DNA of 64,000 nucleotides, taken from NCBI GenBank assembly GCA_037044905.1, contig JBAOKB010000024.1:62001-126000 (forward strand), written 5' to 3'. Both the position numbers and the translations under genes were made by a program. Shown in pieces: positions 10,554 through 21,586 of this stretch. How positions within the stretch are numbered: the first letter of the stretch is position 1; the number at the start of each line of letters is the position of its first letter. Origin of the DNA: Hortaea werneckii (lineage: Eukaryota > Ascomycota > Dothideomycetes > Mycosphaerellales > Teratosphaeriaceae). Below the pieces are notes generated by a model, which ran no database searches, had not been told where the DNA came from, and was given only the letters and a program-made list of their open reading frames with translations.

Positions 10554-11651
10554 GAAGTGGTTTGAGGTCTGGGGAGGTGGGCCGCGAGTTAGATAGTGAG
10601 GGTTTAAGGTGGAGAAGAATAGATCTCGTTTTACGACAGTGACGAATAATAAGATTATTTCTCTAGTTCTTCCCAGTGCGGATAATCATTAAAGAATGAT
10701 TCGGATTTTTGACTCTTCGTGTTCTACGCGGGAAATTGTTGGCCTGTTGGTACCGAGCCTCGTATTAAGCGTATAGCATCTCGTACCCCACGTTGATTGA
10801 TGTCGGTTGCGACTGACGCCGTCGTTGGCTAGTTCCAAGCAATGCCGGTTTAACCACGGGCACTGGATTAGCGAGGTGCGGAGTGTTGCAGACAATTTAC
10901 GAAGGTTGATCCGTCTACTGAATGGGTATTTGTAACGTGTTGCAGTTCAGTACAAGTAGCACAGCATACATCAGATAGATACATACTATGTAGTATGTAT
11001 GTAACATGGAGCTCGGCAAATGCTTCCATGGCATTGGATCCCAATGAGAACAATGCAGTTATGAGCTGCAGGGTCCCGCGGTGCCGACGCACCCGAAATC
11101 GCTTCCCCAGACGGGATCGACGCATTGACGTACGTAGTTGGCGCGCCGGTCGTGGTGGGAGAGTTTCAAATCATCTAAACCCCCCCCTTTAAACGTTCGC
11201 AAAGAGTTACCGGCCGGACGAACGCTTGCGCGCTTGCGCATATTTACTACTGTACGGACGTTTTGGATGGGGATTTGACTCTGCATGCACCCACTCGTCT
11301 TGTCTTTCTTGCATTCGTTCGTCGACGACGCACAGCAGACGGGATCGCTCACGGCCTTTTTCGAGGGAGCATGAGGCTTACATGTTGCTGCAGGGTAGGG
11401 ATCAAGAAACGCTGGGTAGCAGCAGCAGCAGCAGCAGACAAACGACGGCGGGCATGATTTAAGGCACTTGCACGCGTGCAGGATCCAAGACTTGAAGATC
11501 AGTCGTATGCGGCCACATATTATTACTGCGGAGACAATAGGGGGAAGGGTGACTACTGTACCAGCTCACCCGCCGTCTCCACCCACCACCACCCATCTCC
11601 GGCGCTCGTTATCGTGTGTGCGTGTGTGTGGGTCGGCTTTAAGGCGCAATA
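10554..11651. other. Intergenic region with a 22-bp palindrome and an AGC microsatellite
   Basis: 1.1 kb between two same-strand genes. It holds an inverted repeat with 10-bp arms ATACATACTA and a TG spacer (10979-11000) containing a TACTATGTA site, and six AGC units (11418-11435). No gene was recognised. Confidence 0.6.
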
Positions 11652-14600
11652 ATGCCCTTCAATACCCTCTCGGTCGCGACCGCGGTGACACCCTCGGTCA
11701 TCGAGACCTACTTCTCGCACTACCTCAACCGCGGCCCGCTGAAGCAGAAGCCGACCGCGCACATCTCCTACCACGAGGGTCTACGCCTGATCCGTCGCTT
11801 CCTGGATTACTCGAGCCAGCATACCGTCGAGGACCTGCAAGCGTTCACGGCGCAATGGGTTCCCGTGCCGACATGGGTGCGCACCGTCGAGTCGGAAGTC
11901 GCGCCGCAGTTCCTCGAGCGCGCCGCGCGATTGATCCAAGAGCATCTCGGGAGGAGAGGGGTGGAGAAGATCGGCGGCGGGACATGGTGGCAATGGCGGA
12001 GGCCCGAGTCGCCGCTGAAGGCCGAGTGGATTGAGATGAAGAAGGACCTGAGCGAGCGCCAGCGGGCGGGGACAAAAGTCGAGCGCGTGATCTTGTACGT
12101 GCACGGCGGGGCGTATTACTTTGGCAGTGTCGACGAGCACCGCTATCAGATCCAGCGACATGCGCGGAAGCTGAAGGCGAGGGTTCTCGCGCCCAAGTAC
12201 CGGTTGGCGCCGCAGTTTCCCTTTCCCTGTGGCCTCTACGATTGCATTGCGACATACCTCTACTTGCTGCAGCATTTCAAGCCGGAGCAGATCTTATTCG
12301 GGGGCGATTCGGCAGGCGGCGGGATGGTATTGAGCATGCTCGTGGTGTTGCGAGACCAGGGATGTCCCCTCCCAGCCGGCACGATCCTACTTTCACCTTG
12401 GGTGGATCTGACGCACTCTTTCCCTTCCGTCGCTGGAGACGGCGACTTGGACTACATACCGCCACATGGTTTTCACCACAAACCATCCATGGCATGGCCG
12501 CCACCACCGACTGATGAGGTCAAGGCCGCTCGCAAAACGTCGGAGCAGCCGGTCCCTGATGCGCTGGAGATGCCGGATACATCTGTCAATGTGTCTGCGC
12601 AGGCGAAGCAGAATCTTGCAGACAAGGGCAAGGTACCAGGTACTGGCAACAACCTGAACATCATGCTAGATGGAAAGGAGGTCGAGATGAAGGATCAGTT
12701 CCAGATGTACGCACCCAATGAGCTCTTATCACATCCGCTGGTCTCGCCAGTCACGCAACCGTCGTTAGGCGGTCTGCCTCCGATGCTAATCCAAGTTGGC
12801 GGTGGCGAGCTCCTGCGCGACGAGCAGGTATATCTTGCTCATAAAGCCGCCAATCCTAGGGCATATCCGCCGAGTGATGCGATCATGAACGAGTACGACC
12901 CGCGACGAATCCACATAGACCACTATCCACCTACGGACGTGCAACTGCAGGTCTGGGAAGATTTGTGCCATGTTCCTCATACGCTCTCTTTCACCCGTCC
13001 GGCGAAATACATGTATCGGTCAGTCGCTCAGTTTGGTGCTTGGGCATTGGCACATGCGCAGCATAGGGCTATTGAGATACAGAATGATGACGCTGTTTCC
13101 ATCATAAGCGAGGGGCCAGAGGATGGTGATCCAGATGCGAACAATAGAAACTCCTTGAGGAAGACGGCATCCAAGACCTCGGACCAACATGAGAGAGGCG
13201 CCCCCGATACCCAACCAGCTGGGGCAGTTGGCAAAGCTGGAGATCCGCTGCCGCCTTTCGTTAATCACATGATCAGACAGAGAGTCACTCGGCATGGTAT
13301 CATATTCCCTCTTGCGCCTGAATCAGAGTTGGCGTGTCTGGCTTTAGATCCAGCTAGCATCGGACAGATCAAATCTGGTCCTGTCCGCAAATGGCTTGCG
13401 AAACGGAAGGAAAACGATGTACGATTCGCCAATGATAAGAGGAAATTGCAGAAAAAGAGAGCGAAAGAGCTTGCGGCTGGTTACGATGATCTACACGGCG
13501 AGACACCGCCGCCCACTGCCCTTGTCACGCGACGAAGAAAAGGGGTGGCGCCTGAGGAGAAGAAAAGAGGCAGATCATGGGGTCTGGCGATGTGGTCTGG
13601 ATGGGGAAGTCATCATGATGAGCAGACTCTTGATCGTGAAGGGAAAGTCGAGAGCAGGCAGCCGAGTATGGCTGTTGACAGGAATAGAGATGAAAACGCG
13701 CCGCCCCCTTCGCGTGCTGGTCCGGCATCGTCGAGTGCGAGTATCGCACGGAAAGGACGCCGCACCAGCGGTTCATCATTCTTCGCTTCACCTTGGGCTC
13801 GGGACGGAAGGCCCCAGAGCCCATTGCGACAGGTCAACGACTTGGGCCAAGCTGGGAATAATTCGCCCATTAGCCCTCTCGCTCACCCTGCAAGCGCCAC
13901 AATTCCAGGCAGCCGTCGGTCTTCAACCTCCACATCTCTCTTTACGTCACGACCTGTTAGCACAGTGGTACCGACCACAAGCGCCGTATCTCCAGACAGC
14001 GAGAAGATACCCGGTAGTCAGAACACCTTCCTCGACCCCAGTAACGCCCGACCACATAATGGTGTCGTGGCGTATCCGTTCAAGCTACGAAGTCCAGCAG
14101 CGCCTTCCAACCTATCCACTGCAACTCTCGAGAGTACAGGAGCCTCAGTACCGTCAAGTGCTGCTAGCACTGGCCCGGTCGAAATGCCAGGGTCCGGTCA
14201 CGAGGCCGAGATGCCGACACCCGCCAATGAGCCTTCCGCGCAAGAGCTTGAGCCACGACCTGCGCTCAACGAGAGAAGCGTGACGGGCGACACAGGAAGA
14301 GAACCGCCTTTCGTGACACCGAGTGAATCCCCGGGCGGCGAGCTGGGCCCTATGTTGACAGCGCCCGAGGAAGCCCGGGCTTCACCAGTCCCTTCGGAGT
14401 ACACAACCACCACTCGCCAGGATCCAGTGTTCTCCAATCGAACATCGGTCTTTGGTGCGGTCGGCGCAGACGGCATGCCCATCATGCCCTTACTCGGAAG
14501 TGTCAGCACGGACGAAAAGCCATCCAGTCCCGAAAATGCGCAAGCGGCATTAGAAGGCGCCCCGCCGGTACCGCCTGTGCCGTCGAAGGAGGAGCCTGCG

Positions 14601-15377
14601 GGGGTGAGTCCCATGGAAGAGTCCACCGATAGTCCGTTCAAGATCCGAAATCCAGTGCAGGACTCCCGACTTGGAGTGCCCGAAGACCGACCCCGACCGG
14701 ATTCCTTTACCGTCAACCCGACATATTCCCCGTCAGCGTCCCCACCATCCACCCCGCAGCAGCCGGGAGAAATAAGCGAAACGACAAAGAACGCGCCCTT
14801 CCGCCTCCGACACGCCGTCACGGACCCCAAATTTACTTCCGTCAGGACACCCAGCGCCGACGCCACAGCACCTCCTGCCCCGCCTCCCAAGGACAACACC
14901 GACGAGACCAACCCGCATACCCGGCAACCCAGCGCAGCAGAAACCATAGCCAACCGCGCCATGACGCCCATCCAACACCCCTCCGAGTCCGAGATCCCCC
15001 CCAACGCAAACGTCGTCATGCCCACCGTCGTGCCTCGCCGTCCATATCAGCATCAGCGGAGGGAGACTCCTCCGAAACCACCACCTAAAGACGACAACAA
15101 CGATAACGGTAAGGACGGGTACACGTCCCAGCGGAGTAGGACAGATAGCGAGGTAAAAGGACCGAAGACGCACGATCGGAAATTCAGCGGTACGGATCGG
15201 AAACGTAGCGGGAATAGTCCTTTGGGAGTAGAGGATCGGAAGTCTCCCTCTCCGCAGCAGCAGCAGCTACGGCAGAGTAGTCTGCCGCGGAGTAAATTCA
15301 GCGCTGAGGCGCCGGCGACGGTGGTGGATGAGTTGGCGCTTGAGGGAGAGGGAGGGCGAGGGCGGGGATCTGGATAG
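11652..15377 (+). CDS. HSL-family alpha/beta hydrolase with long disordered C-terminal region
   Basis: A single exon of 1241 residues; ATG at 11652. The catalytic part is in the first about 450 residues. It has the oxyanion-hole motif HGGAYYFGS (near 150), the nucleophile serine in GDSAGGG (near 217), a candidate acid in LLRDEQVY (near 386) and a candidate base in CHVPH (near 438). This pattern is hormone-sensitive-lipase-like. About 110 residues between the serine and aspartate blocks look like a low-complexity insertion. A conserved-looking segment follows (FVNHMIRQRVTRHG through FANDKRKLQKK). The last 600-700 residues are Ser/Pro/Thr-rich and probably disordered. The substrate is unknown; esterase or lipase activity is inferred. 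Multi-domain proteins of this build occur widely in filamentous ascomycetes. Confidence 0.82.
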   Translation: MPFNTLSVATAVTPSVIETYFSHYLNRGPLKQKPTAHISYHEGLRLIRRFLDYSSQHTVEDLQAFTAQWVPVPTWVRTVESEVAPQFLERAARLIQEHLGRRGVEKIGGGTWWQWRRPESPLKAEWIEMKKDLSERQRAGTKVERVILYVHGGAYYFGSVDEHRYQIQRHARKLKARVLAPKYRLAPQFPFPCGLYDCIATYLYLLQHFKPEQILFGGDSAGGGMVLSMLVVLRDQGCPLPAGTILLSPWVDLTHSFPSVAGDGDLDYIPPHGFHHKPSMAWPPPPTDEVKAARKTSEQPVPDALEMPDTSVNVSAQAKQNLADKGKVPGTGNNLNIMLDGKEVEMKDQFQMYAPNELLSHPLVSPVTQPSLGGLPPMLIQVGGGELLRDEQVYLAHKAANPRAYPPSDAIMNEYDPRRIHIDHYPPTDVQLQVWEDLCHVPHTLSFTRPAKYMYRSVAQFGAWALAHAQHRAIEIQNDDAVSIISEGPEDGDPDANNRNSLRKTASKTSDQHERGAPDTQPAGAVGKAGDPLPPFVNHMIRQRVTRHGIIFPLAPESELACLALDPASIGQIKSGPVRKWLAKRKENDVRFANDKRKLQKKRAKELAAGYDDLHGETPPPTALVTRRRKGVAPEEKKRGRSWGLAMWSGWGSHHDEQTLDREGKVESRQPSMAVDRNRDENAPPPSRAGPASSSASIARKGRRTSGSSFFASPWARDGRPQSPLRQVNDLGQAGNNSPISPLAHPASATIPGSRRSSTSTSLFTSRPVSTVVPTTSAVSPDSEKIPGSQNTFLDPSNARPHNGVVAYPFKLRSPAAPSNLSTATLESTGASVPSSAASTGPVEMPGSGHEAEMPTPANEPSAQELEPRPALNERSVTGDTGREPPFVTPSESPGGELGPMLTAPEEARASPVPSEYTTTTRQDPVFSNRTSVFGAVGADGMPIMPLLGSVSTDEKPSSPENAQAALEGAPPVPPVPSKEEPAGVSPMEESTDSPFKIRNPVQDSRLGVPEDRPRPDSFTVNPTYSPSASPPSTPQQPGEISETTKNAPFRLRHAVTDPKFTSVRTPSADATAPPAPPPKDNTDETNPHTRQPSAAETIANRAMTPIQHPSESEIPPNANVVMPTVVPRRPYQHQRRETPPKPPPKDDNNDNGKDGYTSQRSRTDSEVKGPKTHDRKFSGTDRKRSGNSPLGVEDRKSPSPQQQQLRQSSLPRSKFSAEAPATVVDELALEGEGGRGRGSG

Positions 15378-16652
15378 GAATTGGTGGAGAAGTTGGGCGA
15401 CGGGCGGGGAGAGAGAGATGAGGTAGAAGAGGAAGGATCTCCTTTTCCTTTTCCTTTTCCGTCCCTTTTGTGGCCTTTTTCCTCCTGCAGCTTTAAACCG
15501 GATGGGATTGATTTTTCAAGGGGGTGGGGGTGGGTGGGGCGGGTTTTGTATGGATACTTATTTCACTTTAAAAGCGTGGGCGTTTTTTGGGGGCACCAGC
15601 CGGTGTAGATGGAAGTTTTTTTGAACTTGGGAATGAGGGAAAGGGGAAAGGGGAAAGGGGAAAGAGCCTGAGGGTGTAGGGTTTTCGCTTTGATCCTTCT
15701 TCTTCTTCTTCTTGGTTTTTTTTTTTTCTTTTTTTTTCCTTTCGTGTGGAAAAACGCACAAAGATACATGGAGCGCCACTGCTGGATCATTTGGGTTCAT
15801 CTCTCCAGCAAGTAGGTGCGCGCGGGAGTAGGCAAGATTAGGATTTGGCATCGGGATTGGAAAACAGATACATCATGTAAATATAAGGTACTATGTAGAC
15901 AGACATACCTCTTGTAAGTATTACAGAAAAGGTTAGGATAACAATACATAAGGTAGAAGCTCTCTCTCTAGTAACCCCTATAGAAGATATACGAACAAGA
16001 TGCTTAGATGCTTTTGTAGACTTTACGCCCTCGACTACCTAGGTACGCTCGTCCCTGTAGCGAAGGTTTCCTTGAGCAAGGAGAAGGGAGGTATGTTTTT
16101 TTTTTTAAAAAAAAAAAAATGCTTCTTACCCATACGTAATGTGCGATTCGGTTTCTTTTGCAACCTCTTTGTTCATTTATAATTTGGAACACAGACTGAT
16201 GAATGAGATTTGAGGGATTTCTTCAATGGGCGAAAAAAACTCTCTCCTATAGACTTGCGCGTGATCTAGACGGCGGCGGAGGATCGGAGTACAGCGGTGG
16301 AATGAACAAAGCCGGGTAACGCCCCCTCTCCCCTCTCCCCCGCGCACCTCGGTACCGATAAATGGAATTCGGGACGATAAGCGAGATAAGCTGATTGATG
16401 GTGACGGTGAAGATAATGCCTCGTTCTCGTTCTCGGTCTCGTTCTCCCGCGTACTTACCTACATCATCATCAGCCACGCTGTTCGGCTTGGGGTGCAGGC
16501 TGTGAGCGGAAGAGATGACGAGGCTATAAAGGATGATGTGAACCGTGGCTACACTTTCTCACTCATCATAAGGTGTACTGTCGTTCGCTAGTGTAGGGAA
16601 GGTTGGTTCATTGGTGAAGTCCGGGCACATCTCGCCCAGCGGGACGGAAACA
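15378..16652. other. Intergenic region, low-complexity 3' flank and RING-gene promoter
   Basis: It contains GGGGAAA-type repeats (about 15635-15665), T- and CTT-rich tracts (15690-15740), a TACTATGTA site (15889-15897), a TACCTAGGTA palindrome (16036-16045) and adjacent T/A runs (about 16097-16120). Small open frames here follow the repeats and I do not call them genes. Confidence 0.6.
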
Positions 16653-18587
16653 ATGGCTTACTCGTCGCTGGTATTCTTCTGGGTTTTGGGCTCCACACTG
16701 CTGAGATGTGCAGTCGGACAGACGGTGGTGGTCGCGACCAATGGCACGACCGGCGTGCCAGACCAGAGCGAACACAATGCCGATCTGTCCGTCTCCATGG
16801 GCGATCGGATGGTTCCAATGGCGAAGCTGCTGCCCTTGACCCAGGCCGCCAGCACTGATCTTCCCGTAAGTAGTCATTGACACATCCCATAGCGGTCACG
16901 AGGTGCTTGCCTGCTTACTGACTGCCATCCTCAGCCCCCCGGCTTATCCGGACCGACACTGCTCGTCAACAACTCCAACCAGCTTGACATCAAGGACCGC
17001 GATATCGTCGTCATCAACTGCGACCTCTCCGCCTACCCGGGCAACATCGGACCCCTCGACATCTTCGCCACGGCCGAGCAGCGCAACGCAACCGGCGTAG
17101 TATGGTACTCACGGGAAGCCGACTGGTGCGACCTTCAAGACTACGACGGGAATTACAAATGGATCTACACGATGAAGAACATGAACGACACGAACCGGGT
17201 CCTCGACAAGATCGACAACTGGAGCAACAACGACGGGGACTCGATATACGCGACGATCGGACGGCTGGACAGCGAACAGCTCGCCGCTGGCAACAGGTCA
17301 GGGTCCGGCGACAATGGCGACGGAGGCGACAATGACCAGAACACCACCACGGGGCCCCCAGGTTCCAACGATCTTGGCTCTTCGCCCACCACCGCCGTCG
17401 CCATGATCATCCTCTACTCCGTCACCGGCATTGTAACCGCCCTGTTCCTCTGCATCATCATCACGGGAGCCGTGCGCGCCCATCGCCACCCGGAACGCTA
17501 CGGACCGCGGAATATCCTAGGACGCGCGCGCCAGAGTCGGGCCAGGGGTCTGGCGCGCGCGATGCTGGATACGATTCCGATTGTCAAGTTTGGTGGCGAG
17601 GGGGCGGAGGGAGGGAAAGGGACGACGACGGGGGATGTCGAGATGGCGGGGGGTGGTGGGGCGGCGGCGGCGGCGGCGGCGGCTGCGACTATAGACGATT
17701 CGGCGGGGAGAGCGTCTCAGAGCGACGCCGACGGACCACGAGAAACGGATCTGCATCAGCGCGACGAGACTGGAGATGCATCAGGAGGCGACACAAGCAA
17801 AGCCGGCGTAACGACCGCCACTTCCTCCTCCAATCCCCCCGTCCCCGCCAACCCTGCACCTCACTCCGTCCCGCACGACCTCGACAACCAAGGCTGCAGC
17901 ATCTGCACCGACGACTTCGAAATCGGCCAAGACCAACGCGTGCTCCCCTGCAACCACCGTTTCCACCCGGCCTGCATCGACCCCTGGCTCTTAAACGTCT
18001 CGGGCACATGTCCCTTATGCCGGATCGATCTGCGACCGCAAGTGACGGGTGATGAGCAGGAGGGCGAAGTAGATGAGGAGGGGAACCCCGTCCCCCGTCG
18101 CGGTGGGGATGACGAGCAGCTCCCTCCGCCGCTTGGATCCGAGGCTGGAGGACCGACGACGCAGCGGATGGGCGTGCGCAGGAGTTTGATGGTGGGGATC
18201 CTGGGACTGCGGGGCGTGGAGCGTATGAGTAGGGAGGAGCGGGTTGGGGCTTTGAGGGCGTATCGGGAACGACAACGACGCGCCCCGCAAGGGAACGGAC
18301 AGCGGGAGGAAAATGATGGAAGAAGGGAGGAGGGTGTTGTTGCCCCGGCGGCGGCACCACCGCAGGAGGCGGGAAACGAGAGTGAGAATGCCGCGGGATT
18401 GCGTGATCGGCTGAGGAGTACCTTCCGCATCCGGACCAGGCGGGCCGGTGGGCCTGGAGTGCAGCATCAGGAGGAGGAGGTGGGAGGGAATACTCCTGCC
18501 ACAACCACTACCACGACCACCAACCCGACCGCCGGCGCCGGGGCCGCCGACGCTGGCGACGGGACACGAAGGCCTGATGAGACGTGA
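16653..18587 (+). CDS. PA-TM-RING-H2 type transmembrane E3 ubiquitin ligase
   Basis: Two exons (16653-16865, 16935-18587; 69-nt intron, phase 0) give about 621 residues. A signal peptide (about 1-22, ending CAVGQ) is followed by a luminal region resembling a protease-associated domain (NNSNQLDIKDRDIVVINCD, with several N-glycosylation sequons). One TM helix follows at about 226-252 (MIILYSVTGIVTALFLCIII), then a cytosolic RING-H2 finger at about 391-433 (CSICTDDF, LPCNHRFHPACIDPWL, CPLCRIDL) with all eight zinc ligands. An alanine run from GCG repeats (near 17660) precedes it, and the rest of the tail is low complexity. Such ligases ubiquitinate membrane cargo in Golgi, endosome or vacuole. 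The specific client is unknown. The frame extends upstream only to a TTG, so I use the ATG that begins the signal peptide. Confidence 0.88.
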
Positions 18588-21586
18588 GACGGATAGGATC
18601 GAACGGAGAAGGAAGGAGATGAGATGGGATGGGATGACGCTAGATGTACCAATACTTGGGCCAGAAAAAACCCCCCTGCAAAGGACGGGAGGGGCCAGGT
18701 CCTGGGGAGCGCTTTATGGCGTTCTGGGTTCTTATGATTGGGATTCAGACCTTTTTTTTTTTTTTTTTTTTTTACCCCTTGCCTTTTAGCATCCGTTCGT
18801 GGCGGATCCGCTTTTGCGTTTTACTGTGCCATAGCATTCGGGCTGGGGGGGGGGGGGCAGGGGCAGAGGGGCGGGTGCGCTGGTTGCATGCGTAAACATG
18901 ATGGGACAATGGCGCTTACAGGGATGGGACGATGATTTACGGGATGGGATGCGATGGGTTTTATGCATGGGATGAGAAATACGAAATTGCTATGTCTTAA
19001 CTCCTCGAAATCTCGATGTTCCACTGTTCCTTTTTCCCATTGTGCTCGTATTCCTCGTCCCAAGTCATCCGACGCCATGTAGGGAGATACGAATGTACCT
19101 AGGTATTCCCTCATTCGATAAAAAATTGACATATGAAATCATGCAGTCTCGTAATCCCCCAACGTCACATGCCTCCAGACGCACGCACTGTATCGGCCTA
19201 TCAGTCTACAGCGAAGTCAGAGAGCTCGGAGGGATTGCAGATAAAAGAAGTCTCTATGCTGCAAAAACGAGAGAGGGTTGGGGCTCGCGGTGCGAAAGGA
19301 AACGCAATCTGCTCGCAAGCCTCTACAGAAATTCTGTCTCTTAATCGCCCTATAGTTGACCTTTGATTCCGAGGGCCGGTTCATCTTATTCTGCGAAGTA
19401 GTTCGGCGGCAAGGGATATCAGACCTGGACAGATACTTGAAGATGTCGGGTCTTACTTCGAAAGCGGTGTAGATAGATATGTTCCTTGGTACCTAGGCAG
19501 TCATTCTGTCTTGTTGACCTACAGGCAGACTGCTGCCGTTTTCCACTGATCTCCATTCAATATCCAGTCAGGTGCTTCCATGGCCGTGCTCTCCGTGAGC
19601 AGACTCCACTTCAGCTGCTTCTGAGATCTCTAAGAAAAGCAACGAGATTCGCACCCATCGTCCTGCTGCTTAGTGCAAGTCCTTGCCGTCTCTTGCTGTC
19701 AGCCAGAATTCCACGGGGAACGCAATCTCAGTCGACAGACTAGAGCTCGTGATGTACAGCTCCATTCAGGCCGCTGCAATCATCATTGCTTGAGGCGTCA
19801 ACTACACGAGCGTCTCTTTTTCTTCTTTTCTTTTCTTTTTTCTGCTCTTTCCGGTGGGAAGATTCTCGCCGTATCTTGGATACTCTGGTCCCCTGAAGCA
19901 GATGTCGCGATACTCAGCACCGAGCTTTAGCTAAGGTCGGCATTGACGGCCATGTCTGCTGAAGATGCAAGTCTTGTGGACAGACCGATCGTGAACCGAA
20001 AACGATAAGTGAATATACTACTACAATATAGAGATCACGCTCATTATCATAGCTACTTCAATCTGCGAAAAGTGAAGCATTCCCATACATGATCATCCCG
20101 CAGAGCAGAGCTGAGCGCTTTGTCGAGGGGCAGAACTCGGTGTCTTATCCCGTCCCAGTAGTAGGCCAATTATTACTACTCTTAATCTTGTCAGACATGA
20201 TTTCAACAGTCCATATTCGATCGTCGACTTGTCTTCCAAAGGTTTGCTAGCTACCAACAAGATCATCGAGGGAAGTGGTCATCATGAAAAGCTCTATAGC
20301 ACCAGGGCCCTTCACGGAATTGCTTGGCTCCGCTGCTTGGCGTGCTTAACAAAAATTGACGTTAAGCCACCAGAAATTCTAATGATCCTCTGCCGGACTT
20401 CACACTGGGCCGTCAGCTGAACAGCGTTGCTACAGTTCATAACGTCGTCGCCATAATGCCTCGACTGAGAAGAGTAATCCTGAGCCTTGAGATCGAGCTG
20501 TCTAGTCTTTGCATTGTCGGGACAGACTGTGCACTTGGTAGTAGCAATCGTAAGCGACACAATGTCCTGCAACGAGGAAGTGATTAGAGATGGTCAGTCG
20601 GAAGGCCGTGGATTTCTCACAGTCGATTATTTGTTTTCGGCAGGTTGTTGAGTTGCTGATGAGGAACGATTGAGCGATTGCGCTGCTGCCGGTGACGAAT
20701 CCTGTGGCATCTAGGGTTGACTTCGGCTTCGGGACCAGGATGGATCCTGGAAAGGAAACGTCGTCATGGTGTCGGATATGAAACGGGAATCTCACTTTTT
20801 TACCATTTGGGCTCCCTTCAGTCTCAGCGTTTCTTCTAGAAGATTGTCACTTGTGGACGGTGCCGTTTGGCGTTCCAGGCGTTTTCATCTCGGCCGGTAG
20901 TGGAAGTCGGGCATAAGCCATAGTCAGTGCGATCTCCTCGTCTAGCTATTGATAGTGCCCAACTGTACTGCCGCTTCCTTGACCAAGCAATTGCTCTCGG
21001 ACGGATCGAGCCGGGATACCTATGGAGCTAGATCGCCCGTATAACAATAATAGTTTCAAAAAAAAAAAGAGCTCCAGCCTCACAACGACATTTCGTCATT
21101 CGTCTTACCACGCAAGCGGCGTTATGTTTTCGGTCCGACTATACCCTCACTCCACAAGCGATTGACCACGCCGCCCATTCGGTTGCATGCTGTGCATGGT
21201 TGTTGCCCCTGGCCCTCCCGCATCTTCACTCCGCGGTGCCTTAGTGCATCATCATGGGGGAGTCTGGAAGGTGTTCGCGAAGAAGCTGGCCAATTCGCGC
21301 TCCATATCTCTAAGCTCTGGAATGTTGTTTGTGCACGGTCGTAGTGGATGTTAGACTTCGTCTCCACAGACGTTGCCTGGAAAGGGCTCTCTTCAAGGCT
21401 CAAGCCCGGGTTGCTTGTTTCATGACGCCAATGTTCTTAAAGTCAAAAAGACTTTCTTGTCTTTCTTCTCCTCCAATTCATTCGCCAATCATCTTCTCTC
21501 CAGCAGCCTTGGGAGGTTTGCGGGCTGATTCGACGACTTCTTCGACAAGCAGATATTGCTATCGGCACCAATAAACTGCTTTCAAC
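18588..21586. other. 3-kb gene-free region
   Basis: It starts with the RING gene's 3' flank (22-T run at 18752-18773; 13-G run at 18845-18857). A TACCTAGGTA palindrome lies at 19096-19105 and a related GGTACCTAGGC near 19490. Several frames of 60-105 codons occur on both strands (for example 20502-20795 minus), but none shows a domain, signal peptide with good context, or consistent codon bias. A small secreted-protein or non-coding RNA gene cannot be excluded. Confidence 0.5.

Noticed and set aside
14198..15025. Minus-strand 275-codon Gly/Ser-rich frame inside the hydrolase gene
   Set aside because: Antisense shadow of the low-complexity tail.
17689..18504. Minus-strand 271-codon Pro/Arg-rich frame
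   Set aside because: Antisense shadow of the RING gene, which has intact zinc ligands.
20502..20795. Possible small cysteine-containing secreted protein in the 18.6-21.6 kb gap
   Set aside because: No convincing signal peptide (hydrophilic His/Arg-rich start), no introns or promoter signals; at chance level.
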